Counted from the stretch's first letter, positions 1-9,008 are shown. The stretch is DNA of 27,929 nt from Sulfurospirillum sp964441765 (GCA_964441765.1 CAYTVI010000021.1:1-27929), one strand, 5' to 3'. Notes: generated from the sequence alone by a model not told the origin. Translations and numbers: made by a program.

Positions 1-109
1 GAGCAGAAAAAGGAGTGCTACTTCATGTATGTCTAAGCCTTAGACCAACAGCATTTAAAGTATTGTAAACTAGTAAAGATTAAAAAGAGGTAAAAAGTTT
101 TTGACCTAA
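1..109. other. Left window edge, no gene assigned
   Basis: No confident gene lies here. Two forward frames are open from base 1 and stop at 36 and about 68. Either could be the last residues of a gene that begins outside the window, but the tails are too short to tell apart. The right part holds the probable 3' hairpin of the flavin reductase-like gene. Confidence 0.3.
88..107 (-). terminator. Possible terminator of the flavin reductase-like gene
   Basis: Read on the minus strand just after the stop codon at 110-112, an imperfect palindrome (AGGT, A-run, T-run, ACCT) is followed by a C and five T. The stem is AT-rich with almost no loop, so this is a weak call. Confidence 0.35.
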
Positions 110-682
110 TTAAGAGATAATTTCTCCGTTTATCAAAAACTTTCCGCCCACACGACCCACATTTTCTAGCTTTACATGTAAAGAAGCATCGATAAGCGCA
201 TCTTGGTAAAACGCATGGTCGATATGCAGTAAACACGGTGTTGTTTCACTTCCCTCTATGGGCATTGTTTTGACGAAGGTGCAAAAAAGAGCCGCTTGTG
301 TTCCCTCAACCATCAAAGGATAATCCTTGAGTGTTTTCACACCCTTAATCCCAAATGCCTCAAACTCACTTTGCTCATACGAGAGTGATGTGGCACTTTG
401 ACTCATCGCATTTTTCAGCTCTTTGGAGACAAAGTTGATGGTCACTTTGGAGCCTTTTAAAAAATTAGCAAGGGTGTCTTTTGGGCTATCATCCTCTTTT
501 GTTCCGATGGAGACGATGAGCATCGGAGGTTTTGATGAGAGGGGGATAAAGTAGCTAAAAGGTGCTAGATTGGTGATGCCTTCGTGTTCGGTACTTATCC
601 ATGCGATAGGGCGAGGTGTGACGGTATTTGAGATGAGTTTGTAGATGCTATTTTCATCTAAAGTAGAAAAATCAAGGGTCAT
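110..682 (-). CDS. Flavin reductase-like (FMN-binding split-barrel) protein
   Basis: This is a 190-residue soluble protein of the flavin reductase-like/flavoredoxin group (DIM6/NTAB type), which binds FMN and uses NAD(P)H or other electron donors. The evidence is the N-terminal stretch TPRPIAWISTEHEGITNLAP, followed by SYFIPLSSKPPML and SIGTKEDDSPKDTLANF, the usual order of FMN-contacting segments in this family. The length is normal, and there is no signal peptide or membrane segment. The ATG at 682 is chosen because an AAAGG ribosome site sits 5 nt upstream; that site directly abuts a TTTACATGTAAA palindrome at 691-702. The gene is divergent from uppP, with 70 bp between them. The physiological substrate cannot be read from sequence. 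A second copy of the palindrome lies inside the gene at 171-182, where it encodes LHVK. Confidence 0.8.
   Translation of the reverse strand: MTLDFSTLDENSIYKLISNTVTPRPIAWISTEHEGITNLAPFSYFIPLSSKPPMLIVSIGTKEDDSPKDTLANFLKGSKVTINFVSKELKNAMSQSATSLSYEQSEFEAFGIKGVKTLKDYPLMVEGTQAALFCTFVKTMPIEGSETTPCLLHIDHAFYQDALIDASLHVKLENVGRVGGKFLINGEIIS
171..182. repeat. TTTACATGTAAA palindrome, copy 1
   Basis: Perfect 12-bp copy inside the flavin reductase-like gene, read as LHVK in its frame. Confidence 0.85.
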
Positions 683-690
683 GGTGTGCC

Positions 691-702
691 TTTACATGTA
701 AA
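691..702. repeat. TTTACATGTAAA palindrome, copy 2 (leader)
   Basis: Perfect 12-bp copy in the divergent spacer between the flavin reductase-like gene and uppP. Its right half on the minus strand runs into the AAAGG ribosome site of the flavin reductase-like gene. Confidence 0.85.
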
Positions 703-752
703 GATAAGAGAGCTTATATTATACTTCTTCAAAATAAAAATGAGGATAATAT

Positions 753-1517
753 GTGGATATTTTTCAGTCTATTATTATGGGAATAGTCGAAGGATTTACA
801 GAGTTTTTGCCTATCTCTTCTACGGGGCATATGATTGTTGTGGGAGATTGGCTTGGGTTAAAGCAAGATAATGTGACCAAGGCGTATGAGATTATCATCC
901 AATTTGCCGCAATTTTGGCAGTTGTATTGGTCTACAAAGAGAAATTTTCACCCAAAAAGATAGACCTTTGGACGAAAATGGCAGTGGCATTTTTCCCTAT
1001 TGGTCTGGTGGGGTTTTTGTTTGCAAAACAGATTAAAGCGCTTTTTAGCGTGGATATTGTGGCGGTGATGTTTATCGTTGGGGGTGTTATCTTTTTAATC
1101 GCTGAAAAGTACTATAAGCCTCAAGAGCATTTTATCGATGATGTCGAAAAGGTAAGCTATAGGCAAGCACTTTGGATTGGTATTGCGCAGGTTTTTGCTT
1201 TGATTCCAGGTACAAGCAGAGCAGGGGCGACTATCATCGGAGCGATGTTTGTGGGACTTACACGAAAAGCCAGTGCGGAGTTTTCGTTTTTATTGGCATT
1301 TCCAGTAATGTGTGCGACCACAGGGTATGACATCGTAAAGCATTACCACGAATTTACAAGTGAAAATTTAGTTGTGTTGGGCGTGGGTTTTGTGGTATCA
1401 TTTTTAGTGGCGTATTTGACGATAAAACTTTTCTTGAAATTTTTAGAGAGATTTACCTTTAGAGTGTTTGGAATGTATCGAATTTTATTTGGAGTATTTT
1501 TGTTGAGTCTTTATTAG
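753..1517 (+). CDS. uppP: Undecaprenyl-diphosphatase UppP (BacA)
   Basis: This integral membrane phosphatase converts undecaprenyl diphosphate to the monophosphate. It recycles the lipid carrier for peptidoglycan and other cell-envelope glycans, and overexpression of family members gives bacitracin resistance. The 254-residue protein has both family signatures: E13 and E17 with PISSTGH at residues 20-26, and PGTSRAGAT at 152-160. Several hydrophobic helices span the rest. The length is slightly below the usual 265-275. The start is GTG at 753, with GAGG 7 nt upstream; the ATG at 751 is out of frame. The response regulator gene begins 8 nt after the stop, and its AGGAGG overlaps this stop codon, so the two are probably co-transcribed. 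Confidence 0.95.
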   Translation: MDIFQSIIMGIVEGFTEFLPISSTGHMIVVGDWLGLKQDNVTKAYEIIIQFAAILAVVLVYKEKFSPKKIDLWTKMAVAFFPIGLVGFLFAKQIKALFSVDIVAVMFIVGGVIFLIAEKYYKPQEHFIDDVEKVSYRQALWIGIAQVFALIPGTSRAGATIIGAMFVGLTRKASAEFSFLLAFPVMCATTGYDIVKHYHEFTSENLVVLGVGFVVSFLVAYLTIKLFLKFLERFTFRVFGMYRILFGVFLLSLY

Positions 1518-1525
1518 GAGGATGT

Positions 1526-2197
1526 GTGGAATCTGTTGATGCAGGATTATTAATCGTAGAGGATGATGTGTTTACATGTAATACACTCAGTGAGTATTTA
1601 AAACGACGTTTCCGTACGGTTTGGAGTGCACATACGGAAGAAGAGGCTTGGACGCTGTACCAAAAACATAAACCTGATATTATCATGAGTGATATTGAAA
1701 TGCCAGATGGAAGTGGCATCGAATTTATTAAAAATGTCCGAATCAACGACACTAAAACGCGCATTTATGTTTTAAGTGGCTTTCCAACGCAAGAGTATTT
1801 GTTAGAAGCCGTTCGATTGCATTTGGAAGATTTTATCCGAAAACCCATTAGTACCTTTAAACTCAATCAATTTGTAGAACAGTGCCATGCGCATTTTGCA
1901 AGTACAAAAAATATTTTATCTCACAAAGAAGATATCTCTTACTCCTATAAACGTAAAGTTCTTTTCATTAAAAATCATGAAGTGCATTTAACGCATATGG
2001 AGATTGCTCTGCTAGAGCTTTTAATGGAAGAACAAGGGCAAATTGTCTCTTATGAAACGATTGAAGAGAGGTTGTATAGGGATAAAGAGTTCAATAAAGA
2101 TTCCTTACGCACACTCCTAAGTCGGTTACGTAAAAAATTAGGAGGGTGCCTTATTTTTAGCCACCCTGATATAGGATATCGGCTTGTTGTTGATTAA
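1526..2197 (+). CDS. OmpR-family response regulator
   Basis: This is a DNA-binding two-component response regulator of 223 residues. The receiver domain (about 8-120) has the acidic cluster E12-D13-D14, phosphoacceptor D56 and conserved K106. The C-terminal part (about 135-223) is an OmpR/PhoB winged helix, recognisable from the HMEIALLELLMEEQGQIVS segment and the SLRTLLSRLRKKLG recognition-helix region. The start is GTG at 1526, just after a strong AGGAGG that overlaps the uppP stop; no other in-frame start precedes the receiver. It lies 8 nt after uppP and has no kinase beside it in the same transcript. The chemoreceptor-kinase operon starts 89 bp downstream behind its own putative promoter, so a partner from that operon is possible but unproven. 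A near copy of the palindrome (11 of 12 bases) lies at 1571-1582, read in a different frame (FTCN). Confidence 0.9.
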   Translation: MESVDAGLLIVEDDVFTCNTLSEYLKRRFRTVWSAHTEEEAWTLYQKHKPDIIMSDIEMPDGSGIEFIKNVRINDTKTRIYVLSGFPTQEYLLEAVRLHLEDFIRKPISTFKLNQFVEQCHAHFASTKNILSHKEDISYSYKRKVLFIKNHEVHLTHMEIALLELLMEEQGQIVSYETIEERLYRDKEFNKDSLRTLLSRLRKKLGGCLIFSHPDIGYRLVVD

Positions 2198-2246
2198 GCT
2201 AAGCCTCTCTTAATCTTAGAGTAATCTCAATGTTATAGGGTTGTTA

Positions 2247-2252
2247 TATAAT
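2247..2252 (+). promoter_or_regulatory. Putative -10 box of the chemoreceptor/kinase operon
   Basis: A perfect TATAAT lies 34 nt upstream of the chemoreceptor start, in the only sizeable gap (89 bp) between the response regulator and this operon. No clear -35 box is visible, which is common in Campylobacterota. The call rests on the hexamer and position only. Confidence 0.4.
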
Positions 2253-2286
2253 CCTATTAACTTTAATTGAGAAAGGTTATTCCATC

Positions 2287-3612
2287 ATGTTTTTTCAAAA
2301 AAAAGAGCCTGAAGAGTTGGGGATATTAAGAGATGAAGTTGCTACGCTAAGAGCTGAAAATGAGCTTTTGAAAACACTTTTACGCTTTTCTCAAGAAGAG
2401 ATGATAGTGGTCGTGGATGAAAAAGAAATGATTGTCATGCAAAATGACAAAGCCAAAGAGACCATCAAATCCCCTGAAATATTAGGAAAACTCCTTAAGC
2501 CAAATCTTGAATTTATTACCTTAGAGGGATGCAGTGGAACACTTCGTAGTAAGCGTTTAAATGAAAAGCTCACTGCGTACAGTATCATTAAAGTGGATGT
2601 GCGTAACGCAAAAGATAGCCATATTCTCTCTTACCATCAAAAATCGATTGCCTCAGCTTTAAAGAACTCTCAAGAGACCTTTTCACAAATGCTTCATGAC
2701 TTAAAAGTGATGAAAGAAGAGTCAACACATATCTCCAATGAATCACGTGAAGGGCTCATTTTAGCCAATAGCTCTTCGGATAATATGGAAAAACTCAGTC
2801 TTTTAATGGAAGATGTACTGGACAATGCACGCTCTTTACTCACTCGTTCCAAAGAAATTTCGCAAGTGGTACAGCTCATTGAAGATATCGCAGACCAGAC
2901 CAATCTTTTAGCGCTCAATGCCGCGATTGAAGCTGCGCGTGCGGGCGAACATGGTAGAGGCTTTGCGGTGGTTGCTGATGAAGTTCGTAACTTAGCAGAG
3001 CGCACCCAAAAAGCAACCAAAGAGATAGCGATGGTAGTACAAACCATGCAACAAGAATCCTCTCAAAGTGAGCAAAGTACTGAAAAAGTAAGCAAAATAG
3101 CCCACACCACGAAAACATCGATTGATGAACTCGAATCAAAAATTACCTCATTTGAAAAAAATGCTTCACGTTCGGTGTTTGAAGTGGAATATTTAAGTGA
3201 CAAAATCTTTGCAAGCCTTGCTAAGATTGACCATGTGATTTATAAAAACAATATGTACGCACTCTTATTTGGAGAAGAAAATAGCTTTAAATCTCTTTCT
3301 CATCATGAATGCCGTTTAGGTCAATGGTATGAACAAGGCATTGGTAAGATAGAATTTGCAACCACATCAGCCTACAAAAAGCTTGAAGCACCTCATGCGA
3401 TGGTGCATCAAAAAGCCAATCAGCTTGCTAAGGAGTGTGGCTCAGGTAAAGCGATTTGCTCTAAAGAAGAGATTGAGAGTATGGTAAGAGAGATTGAAAA
3501 AGCCAGTGAAGATGTTTTTAAGTCATTAGATGAAATGGTGGAAGAAAAAGCTAATAAAACGATGTTGCGTGCCAAAGAGCATTTGTTTGATCGTAAAGGA
3601 GAGATAAAATGA
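2287..3612 (+). CDS. Cytosolic chemoreceptor with C-terminal zinc-binding CZB domain (TlpD-like)
   Basis: This 441-residue methyl-accepting chemotaxis-type receptor has no membrane segment, so it should act in the cytosol. A short coiled coil (about 10-35) leads into a PAS-like region (about 35-115). The signalling hairpin centres on DIADQTNLLALNAAIEAARA (about 201-220), followed by RGFAVVADEVRNLAERT. The C-terminus (about 312-385) is a CZB zinc-binding domain with its ligand set H316, C342 (in CRLGQWY), H370 and H374. Architecture and length match the Helicobacter TlpD group, in which CZB receptors respond to oxidants and zinc. It is the first gene of a five-gene operon; its TGA overlaps the next ATG by 4 nt. 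The start ATG has GAAAGG about 10 nt upstream. Whether it signals to CheA or to the neighbouring kinases is unknown. Confidence 0.9.
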   Translation: MFFQKKEPEELGILRDEVATLRAENELLKTLLRFSQEEMIVVVDEKEMIVMQNDKAKETIKSPEILGKLLKPNLEFITLEGCSGTLRSKRLNEKLTAYSIIKVDVRNAKDSHILSYHQKSIASALKNSQETFSQMLHDLKVMKEESTHISNESREGLILANSSSDNMEKLSLLMEDVLDNARSLLTRSKEISQVVQLIEDIADQTNLLALNAAIEAARAGEHGRGFAVVADEVRNLAERTQKATKEIAMVVQTMQQESSQSEQSTEKVSKIAHTTKTSIDELESKITSFEKNASRSVFEVEYLSDKIFASLAKIDHVIYKNNMYALLFGEENSFKSLSHHECRLGQWYEQGIGKIEFATTSAYKKLEAPHAMVHQKANQLAKECGSGKAICSKEEIESMVREIEKASEDVFKSLDEMVEEKANKTMLRAKEHLFDRKGEIK

Positions 3613-3980
3613 GTTCAAAAAAAATTCGTGTTGCGATTATTGATGATGAGCAAGATATCTTAGATATGATTGAAAAGTTTTTAAAACGTGGTGGCAATTT
3701 TGATGTCACAACGTTTATTAACCCTATTAATGGGCTTTCATCGATTAACGACAGTTACGATGTGGTGCTTTTGGATATTATGATGCCACAAATGAATGGT
3801 TTAGATGTTTTAAAAGAGCTAAGAGCAAAATATCCTACGATGAAAATCATCATGATGACAGCCTACTCTACGCTTGATAAGGTACTTAATTCTCATCGAG
3901 AAGGTGCGATTCATTATGTGATGAAGCCTTTCTTTTCGATGAAATCCCTCGAAGAAAAAATTTATGAAATTGTAAAGTAG
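3609..3980 (+). CDS. Single-domain (CheY-like) response regulator
   Basis: This 123-residue stand-alone receiver has the acidic pair D12-D13, phosphoacceptor D56 in LLDIMMP, T84 and K106 followed by proline. It has no output domain, so it should work as a phosphorelay intermediate or by binding a partner, as CheY does. The ATGA overlap with the chemoreceptor gene indicates translational coupling. The histidine kinase gene starts 5 nt after its stop. The context suggests it is phosphorylated by one or both downstream kinases. It could also shuttle to the flagellar motor, but nothing in the sequence decides this. Confidence 0.9.
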   Translation: MSSKKIRVAIIDDEQDILDMIEKFLKRGGNFDVTTFINPINGLSSINDSYDVVLLDIMMPQMNGLDVLKELRAKYPTMKIIMMTAYSTLDKVLNSHREGAIHYVMKPFFSMKSLEEKIYEIVK

Positions 3981-3985
3981 CTGAT

Positions 3986-5635
3986 GTGCCATCTTTAGAA
4001 GATGAAATCGCTTTTTTAAAAACCTCTTTAGAGGAGTTACGCCAAGAAAATAGACGTATAAAAGAGCGTTCACGGGTCTATTTTAATAACTCTGATTTGA
4101 GCTATGTTATTTTAGATGCGCACCAAAATATTGTCGATGTTAATGAAACGTTTGAAAATCTCTTTGGGTATGTTAAAAAAGAGATTGTAGGCGAACATTT
4201 TAGCCGATTATTTACAACGCCTCAACTTTATGACACGTGGTGTGCGAATTATGTACAGTATAATGCGCTTGAAAACATCAGTAATCTTGAGTTTCGACTC
4301 CAAAAGAAGAGTAAAGTCATCTTTTGGGCAGAATTGTTTGGGCGAAACTATGAAGACAATGGCTCACTCTTTAGTATCTGGAGTATACGAGATATCTCTT
4401 TACGCGTACGCTCTCGCAACACAATCCGAAATCTCAATATCAAACTGCAAAAACAATTTGAAGAACTTCAAGAAATTTTAGATGTCATTCCACTGCCTAT
4501 TTTTATCAAAGATAAGCAATTTCGCTATATTGGATGCAATAAAGCGATGTGCTCTTTTTTTGAGATTGATAAAATGATGATTTTAGGCAAGATGGTTTTT
4601 GATCTCTTTCCGTATGAGCTAGCTTCAATGTACCATGAAAAAGATAAAGAGATGCCCCATACTCCTTATCAAACCTACAAAGTTAATCTTCAATCACACG
4701 TTAGTAAAAAAGAGCTAACCCTTGAAATTCATAAAAAACGTATTTTAAGAGAGGGTGAGTTTGATGGTTTTGTAGGTGTACTGATAGATGTTACTGAACA
4801 AGAGAAACAAGAGCAGTATTTACAGCGTCGTATTGAAGAAGAAGTACAAAGAAATCTTTCCATTCAAACACTGCATCAAGAAGAGATGATACGTAATGCC
4901 AAATTTAGCTCGATTGGTCAAATGGCGGCAGGGATTACCCATGAAATCAATACCCCACTCACTTATGTGAAAGGAAATTTTGAGATGCTCCTCGAAGACA
5001 TACTCAGTTTTGTTCCAGAAACACTCAAAGAGGGAATGTTACATGATGGTAAGGTGATACAAGAGGGGTTAGAGCGTATTGAAAGTATTATCAATACGAT
5101 GCGTGAAGCCTCTCAAAAAAGCACTGAAAAGCAAGAAATGGTCAATGTCTATGAGACTATTGTTTCAGCACTCATTCTTTCTCATAACCGTGCAAAACAG
5201 ATTGTGCAGGTGATGATTAACCAAAAACCTTTTCATATGGGTATGGCAAAAGATGAACTCTTCATTCCCATCTTAGCGCAAAAACAGCGTATAGAGCAGG
5301 TGTGGATTATTGTGTTAAATAATGCTTTAGACGAGTTGATTAAAATTGAAGATTTTCACTCTCGGGCATTACATGTCAATGTAAAAGTAGAAGAAGATGA
5401 TGTCTTAATTTCATTTTTAGACAATGCTGGTGGTATCGATCAAAAGATTTTGCCTCGTATTTTTGAACCTTTTGAAAGCACTAAAGAGAGTTCTGGTATT
5501 GGGATAGGATTGAACATTGCACATGGCATTGTTTCCCAAAATGGTGGTGAAATCAAAGCTCGCAATGAAAAAGGTGGCGCCCTTTTTGAAATACGCTTCC
5601 CTTTAAAGACAAAGGAGTCTGAACATGGAGTATAG
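3986..5635 (+). CDS. Soluble PAS-PAS sensor histidine kinase
   Basis: This 549-residue cytosolic histidine kinase begins with a short coiled coil (5-27). PAS 1 spans about 30-140 and PAS 2 about 160-272, then a helical linker leads to a dimerisation domain with phosphoacceptor H319 in GITHEINTPL. The ATPase domain carries the N-box around N445 (LNNALDEL), DNAGGID at 479-485, FEPFEST at 493-499, and the GIGIGLNIAHGI and NGGEI motifs. No membrane helices are present. The start is GTG at 3986, with only a weak ribosome site, 5 nt after the upstream stop; translation is probably coupled. The gene overlaps the next kinase by 11 nt. PAS ligands cannot be predicted, and no heme or flavin signature is evident. 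Confidence 0.88.
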   Translation: MPSLEDEIAFLKTSLEELRQENRRIKERSRVYFNNSDLSYVILDAHQNIVDVNETFENLFGYVKKEIVGEHFSRLFTTPQLYDTWCANYVQYNALENISNLEFRLQKKSKVIFWAELFGRNYEDNGSLFSIWSIRDISLRVRSRNTIRNLNIKLQKQFEELQEILDVIPLPIFIKDKQFRYIGCNKAMCSFFEIDKMMILGKMVFDLFPYELASMYHEKDKEMPHTPYQTYKVNLQSHVSKKELTLEIHKKRILREGEFDGFVGVLIDVTEQEKQEQYLQRRIEEEVQRNLSIQTLHQEEMIRNAKFSSIGQMAAGITHEINTPLTYVKGNFEMLLEDILSFVPETLKEGMLHDGKVIQEGLERIESIINTMREASQKSTEKQEMVNVYETIVSALILSHNRAKQIVQVMINQKPFHMGMAKDELFIPILAQKQRIEQVWIIVLNNALDELIKIEDFHSRALHVNVKVEEDDVLISFLDNAGGIDQKILPRIFEPFESTKESSGIGIGLNIAHGIVSQNGGEIKARNEKGGALFEIRFPLKTKESEHGV

Positions 5636-7532
5636 TTTTTTAAAAAATGTTTATGACGCGATGAGCGATGGGTTGTATGCGTTTGATGAAAACGCAAAAA
5701 TCACCCATGTCAATAATGCAGCAAAACGAATTTTAGGCTACGACGAGGCTGATTTATTAGGAAAAATTGGTCATTTTATCTTCCATGAGCATAAAGAAGC
5801 AACAGGGCTTTTAGATTGCTCTATCTATAAAGCTTTTTTAGCAGGACAACCTTATGAAGCCGAAGAGGTATTTGTCACAAAAACGGGTCAAAGAATCGAT
5901 GTAGCACTCAGTGCGAACCCTATGATGTACGAAGAAAAACGCGTTGGGTATGTGGTTTTATTTCGAGATATCAGTGAAAAAAAACGTATTGAAAAAGAGC
6001 GCGAAGCCTTTTATACCATTGTCAAAAATACCGACGATATTATTGTTATCAAGGATTTACATCTTCGTGTGATTGCAACCAATCAAGCTTTTGTAAAAGC
6101 AGCAGGGCGTGAGAGTGTTGAGGAGATGATTGGTAAAACCGATGCTGAAATTTTTAGAGTGAGTGAAGATACTGAACCGATAAAAGGGTATATGGCAGAT
6201 GAGCGTAAAGCTCAAACCTTGCCTAATGGACACTCTTTAGTACGTGAAGAACCCGTGATATACCCCAATGGGGAAAGACGTATTTTTAAAACACGCAAAT
6301 TTCCTATTTACAAAGATGGCATTGTCTTTGCAACGGCAAATATTAGCATGGATATTACCGATGAAAAGCGCTATACCCAAAATCTTGAAGCACAAGTTTC
6401 TTATGAAGTCGCACGTAGGGTTGAAAATGAAACGTTTTATGGAAAGATTTTTGCCACAGCCAATTTAGGGATTTGTTTGACCGATAAAGAAGGGCGTTTT
6501 GTCGCTGTCAATCCGGCTTATTGTTCGATTTATGGCTACCAAGAAGATGAATTAATAGGCAAACATTTTACGCTCGTTGTTCCCCATGAACACAAAGCCT
6601 TTATGCGACAATTACACGATGATTTTTTACTGCATGGCAAAGAAGAGCTTGGTAATGAATGGGATGTCATACGAAAAGATGGTAAAAAGTTGCATATTTA
6701 TGCTTCTGCAGGTATTTTAGAAAATATTGTAGGGGGTCCTTATAAAATCACAACGATATCAGATGTCACAGAACTGGTCGAATCTCGTAAAGTGCAACAA
6801 GAACAAGAAGCACTCTTAATCCAACAAAGCAAATTAGCTGCTATGGGTGAGATGTTAGGACATATTGCGCACCAATGGCGACAACCTTTAAATGTTATCA
6901 ACTGCACCACGTTAGATATAAAACTACGCAACGATATGGGTGATTTAAATGATGAGTCTTTAAATAAAGGGTTACTGAATATTGAATCATTAACCGATCA
7001 AATGAGCCAGACGATTAATGATTTTATGGATTTTTATAAGCCCGATAAGCACAAGCGGGAATTTTTATTATACGAAGTGATCCTTAATGCCTATAAGATT
7101 GTCGCTCCGCAAATCAAAAGCCATAAAATCACTCTCTCTTTACGAGTGGATGAATCGATGATGCTTTATGGCTCCCCTGGTGAACTTCAGCAAGTCATCC
7201 TCAACCTTATGACCAATGCGAAAGATGCTTTTGTGATGGCAAAGGTTGAGAATAGACAGCTTAGTATTGGGACAAAAGAGGATGGAGAAAGTATTGTTGT
7301 GTATATCGAAGATAACGCTGGTGGCATTAACGAGAGTTTACATCAGCGCATTTTTGAGCCCTATTTTACGACTAAATCAGAAATGGGCGGAACAGGCATA
7401 GGATTGTATATGTGCTCAATGATTATGAAGCAAAGCTTTGGTGGAGATATCCGTGTGGAAAATATTAAGAATGAAACCCTCCGTTTGGGCGCACGTTTTA
7501 TTTTATCATTTCCAAAAAGGAGAGAGAGATGA
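5625..7532 (+). CDS. Soluble triple-PAS sensor histidine kinase (HQWRQP type)
   Basis: This 635-residue cytosolic kinase has three PAS domains (about 5-120, 125-250 and 270-385). The H-box is AHQWRQPLN with phosphoacceptor H416, a variant common in Campylobacterota and Deltaproteobacteria. The ATPase domain shows LNLMTNAKDAF (about 526-536), EDNAGGINE (562-570), IFEPYFTTK (576-584) and GGTGIGLYM (588-596), all intact. No membrane segment is seen. The ATG at 5625 lies within the 3' end of the preceding kinase gene (11 nt overlap), with AAAGGAG a few bases upstream. Its own TGA overlaps the next receiver gene by 4 nt. Two kinases with different H-box classes in one operon, flanked by two receivers, point to a branched or multistep relay. 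Confidence 0.9.
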   Translation: MEYSFLKNVYDAMSDGLYAFDENAKITHVNNAAKRILGYDEADLLGKIGHFIFHEHKEATGLLDCSIYKAFLAGQPYEAEEVFVTKTGQRIDVALSANPMMYEEKRVGYVVLFRDISEKKRIEKEREAFYTIVKNTDDIIVIKDLHLRVIATNQAFVKAAGRESVEEMIGKTDAEIFRVSEDTEPIKGYMADERKAQTLPNGHSLVREEPVIYPNGERRIFKTRKFPIYKDGIVFATANISMDITDEKRYTQNLEAQVSYEVARRVENETFYGKIFATANLGICLTDKEGRFVAVNPAYCSIYGYQEDELIGKHFTLVVPHEHKAFMRQLHDDFLLHGKEELGNEWDVIRKDGKKLHIYASAGILENIVGGPYKITTISDVTELVESRKVQQEQEALLIQQSKLAAMGEMLGHIAHQWRQPLNVINCTTLDIKLRNDMGDLNDESLNKGLLNIESLTDQMSQTINDFMDFYKPDKHKREFLLYEVILNAYKIVAPQIKSHKITLSLRVDESMMLYGSPGELQQVILNLMTNAKDAFVMAKVENRQLSIGTKEDGESIVVYIEDNAGGINESLHQRIFEPYFTTKSEMGGTGIGLYMCSMIMKQSFGGDIRVENIKNETLRLGARFILSFPKRRER

Positions 7533-8974
7533 GTGGAAGCCTCTATGCTTCATTGCAAACGATTGCAAAGCCTTATAAGGTTTTATACGTAGAAGATGAT
7601 GAATCCATCTCCTTGGTCATGGGCAATATCTTGTCTTTACTGTGTGGAACGTTGTATAAAGCAAAAAATGGTATTGAAGGCTTGGAGCTTTACCATGCGT
7701 GCAAACCTGATTTGATTATTAGCGATATTTCGATGCCACTTATGAATGGTATTGATATGGTTAAAGAGATACGCGCTCATGATAAGCAGATACCTATTAT
7801 GATAAACAGTGCTTTTAGTGACCAAAGTTACCTGCTTGATTCAATTTATCTGGGTATTAATCGCTACACGGTAAAACCGATACGCCATGAAGAGTTTTTA
7901 GAGAGCCTTCACTATCTCTTTACGCAACTGAAAGAGCGTGATGAGGCTTTATTGTATGAAAAAATCAAGCTACAAGAGCGTATCAATCAGGCTTCAACAA
8001 AAATGATACAGCATATGATGGAGGTTTATCCTCATCCTACGTTGGTCTATACGCAAGATGGTCGTCTCTACGGGCTCAATCAAGCGGCAACAGCACTTTT
8101 TGATATCCACAGTGCTCACCATGAAAATAAGCATGAGAAAATTCATACCGCTTTTGTAGCGCAAGAGGGGTATATTACTGATTTAGAGAGTGTTGATGAA
8201 GCAATGGGGGCTAAGCCGTATCGGGTAAAAGTTAAAACACGTAAAGGTTCAAAAATTTATACGGTGATCAAAAAAACCATTGAGGCACAAGAGTTTGGTA
8301 CACTTTTTATTTATGCCTTTAGCGATATTACGCGTTTAGAGTATGAAAAACTCAAAAGCCAAAACCTTTCAATGTATTTTAGAGAAATTGCTCGTTTTAG
8401 AGCGCCTACTTCTTTGCCGACCTCTGTCAAAGAAGTTTTACATGTAAAAAACGCCTTAGAAGTCAAAAATGAGCCTAAGAGTTATGAAGAAATTCGTTTA
8501 GGAGCGATGCATTATGCGCAAAAAACATCGGCGAAAGCATACGCTCAAGAGATGAATTCAGATATCTTTGAAGAGATGGCGGAGATGGATGAGCTGGAGA
8601 GCGAAATGCGTGAAGCACTGATTGTCTTTGAGGAAGAAAACTCTTTGGCTGCTTTGCATGACGTTGCCAAAGGTATTGCTCGGTATGCGAAAACGATAGG
8701 AACATTAATTGACTTTCAAGATGTTGCATTTAGCCTTTCTAAGCTTTATGAATTACTCTTTAGTCTTCGTGAGTTAGCCTTTAATAAACGAAAAATGCAC
8801 CTTTTATTGGAAGGTGTTTTAGAAGATTTAAGCCAGTGGCGCAAGATGATTTTTATGACACAAGAAGCAAAAGATATCCACTATTTGGATGCATCTTTGT
8901 TAAGTTCTTGCCTTCAAATAGAAACAGAATTTTTTGGGAAAGCCTTAGTTGAAGAGGAACTAGACCTTTTTTAA
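7529..8974 (+). CDS. Response regulator with PAS and an unrecognised C-terminal helical region
   Basis: This 481-residue protein has a receiver domain (about 15-135) with E22-D23-D24, phosphoacceptor D66 in IISDISMP and K116 followed by proline. A PAS-like domain follows (about 155-270, ending in AFSDITRLEYEK). The remaining 200 residues (about 280-481) are predominantly helical and rich in Glu, Leu and Ala, and match no output domain I recognise: no HTH, GGDEF, EAL, HD-GYP or kinase motifs are visible. It is the last gene of the chemoreceptor/kinase operon, joined by an ATGA overlap, so it is the likely phosphoryl acceptor of the second kinase. A perfect TTTACATGTAAA lies at 8437-8448. The gene ends at a shared hairpin terminator. 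Confidence 0.85.
   Translation: MSGSLYASLQTIAKPYKVLYVEDDESISLVMGNILSLLCGTLYKAKNGIEGLELYHACKPDLIISDISMPLMNGIDMVKEIRAHDKQIPIMINSAFSDQSYLLDSIYLGINRYTVKPIRHEEFLESLHYLFTQLKERDEALLYEKIKLQERINQASTKMIQHMMEVYPHPTLVYTQDGRLYGLNQAATALFDIHSAHHENKHEKIHTAFVAQEGYITDLESVDEAMGAKPYRVKVKTRKGSKIYTVIKKTIEAQEFGTLFIYAFSDITRLEYEKLKSQNLSMYFREIARFRAPTSLPTSVKEVLHVKNALEVKNEPKSYEEIRLGAMHYAQKTSAKAYAQEMNSDIFEEMAEMDELESEMREALIVFEEENSLAALHDVAKGIARYAKTIGTLIDFQDVAFSLSKLYELLFSLRELAFNKRKMHLLLEGVLEDLSQWRKMIFMTQEAKDIHYLDASLLSSCLQIETEFFGKALVEEELDLF
8437..8448. repeat. TTTACATGTAAA palindrome, copy 3
   Basis: Perfect 12-bp copy inside the receiver-PAS gene, read as LHVK. Confidence 0.85.
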
Positions 8975-9008
8975 TAGAAGTTTTGCCAAGTGCATTTTAC
9001 AAGAAGTA

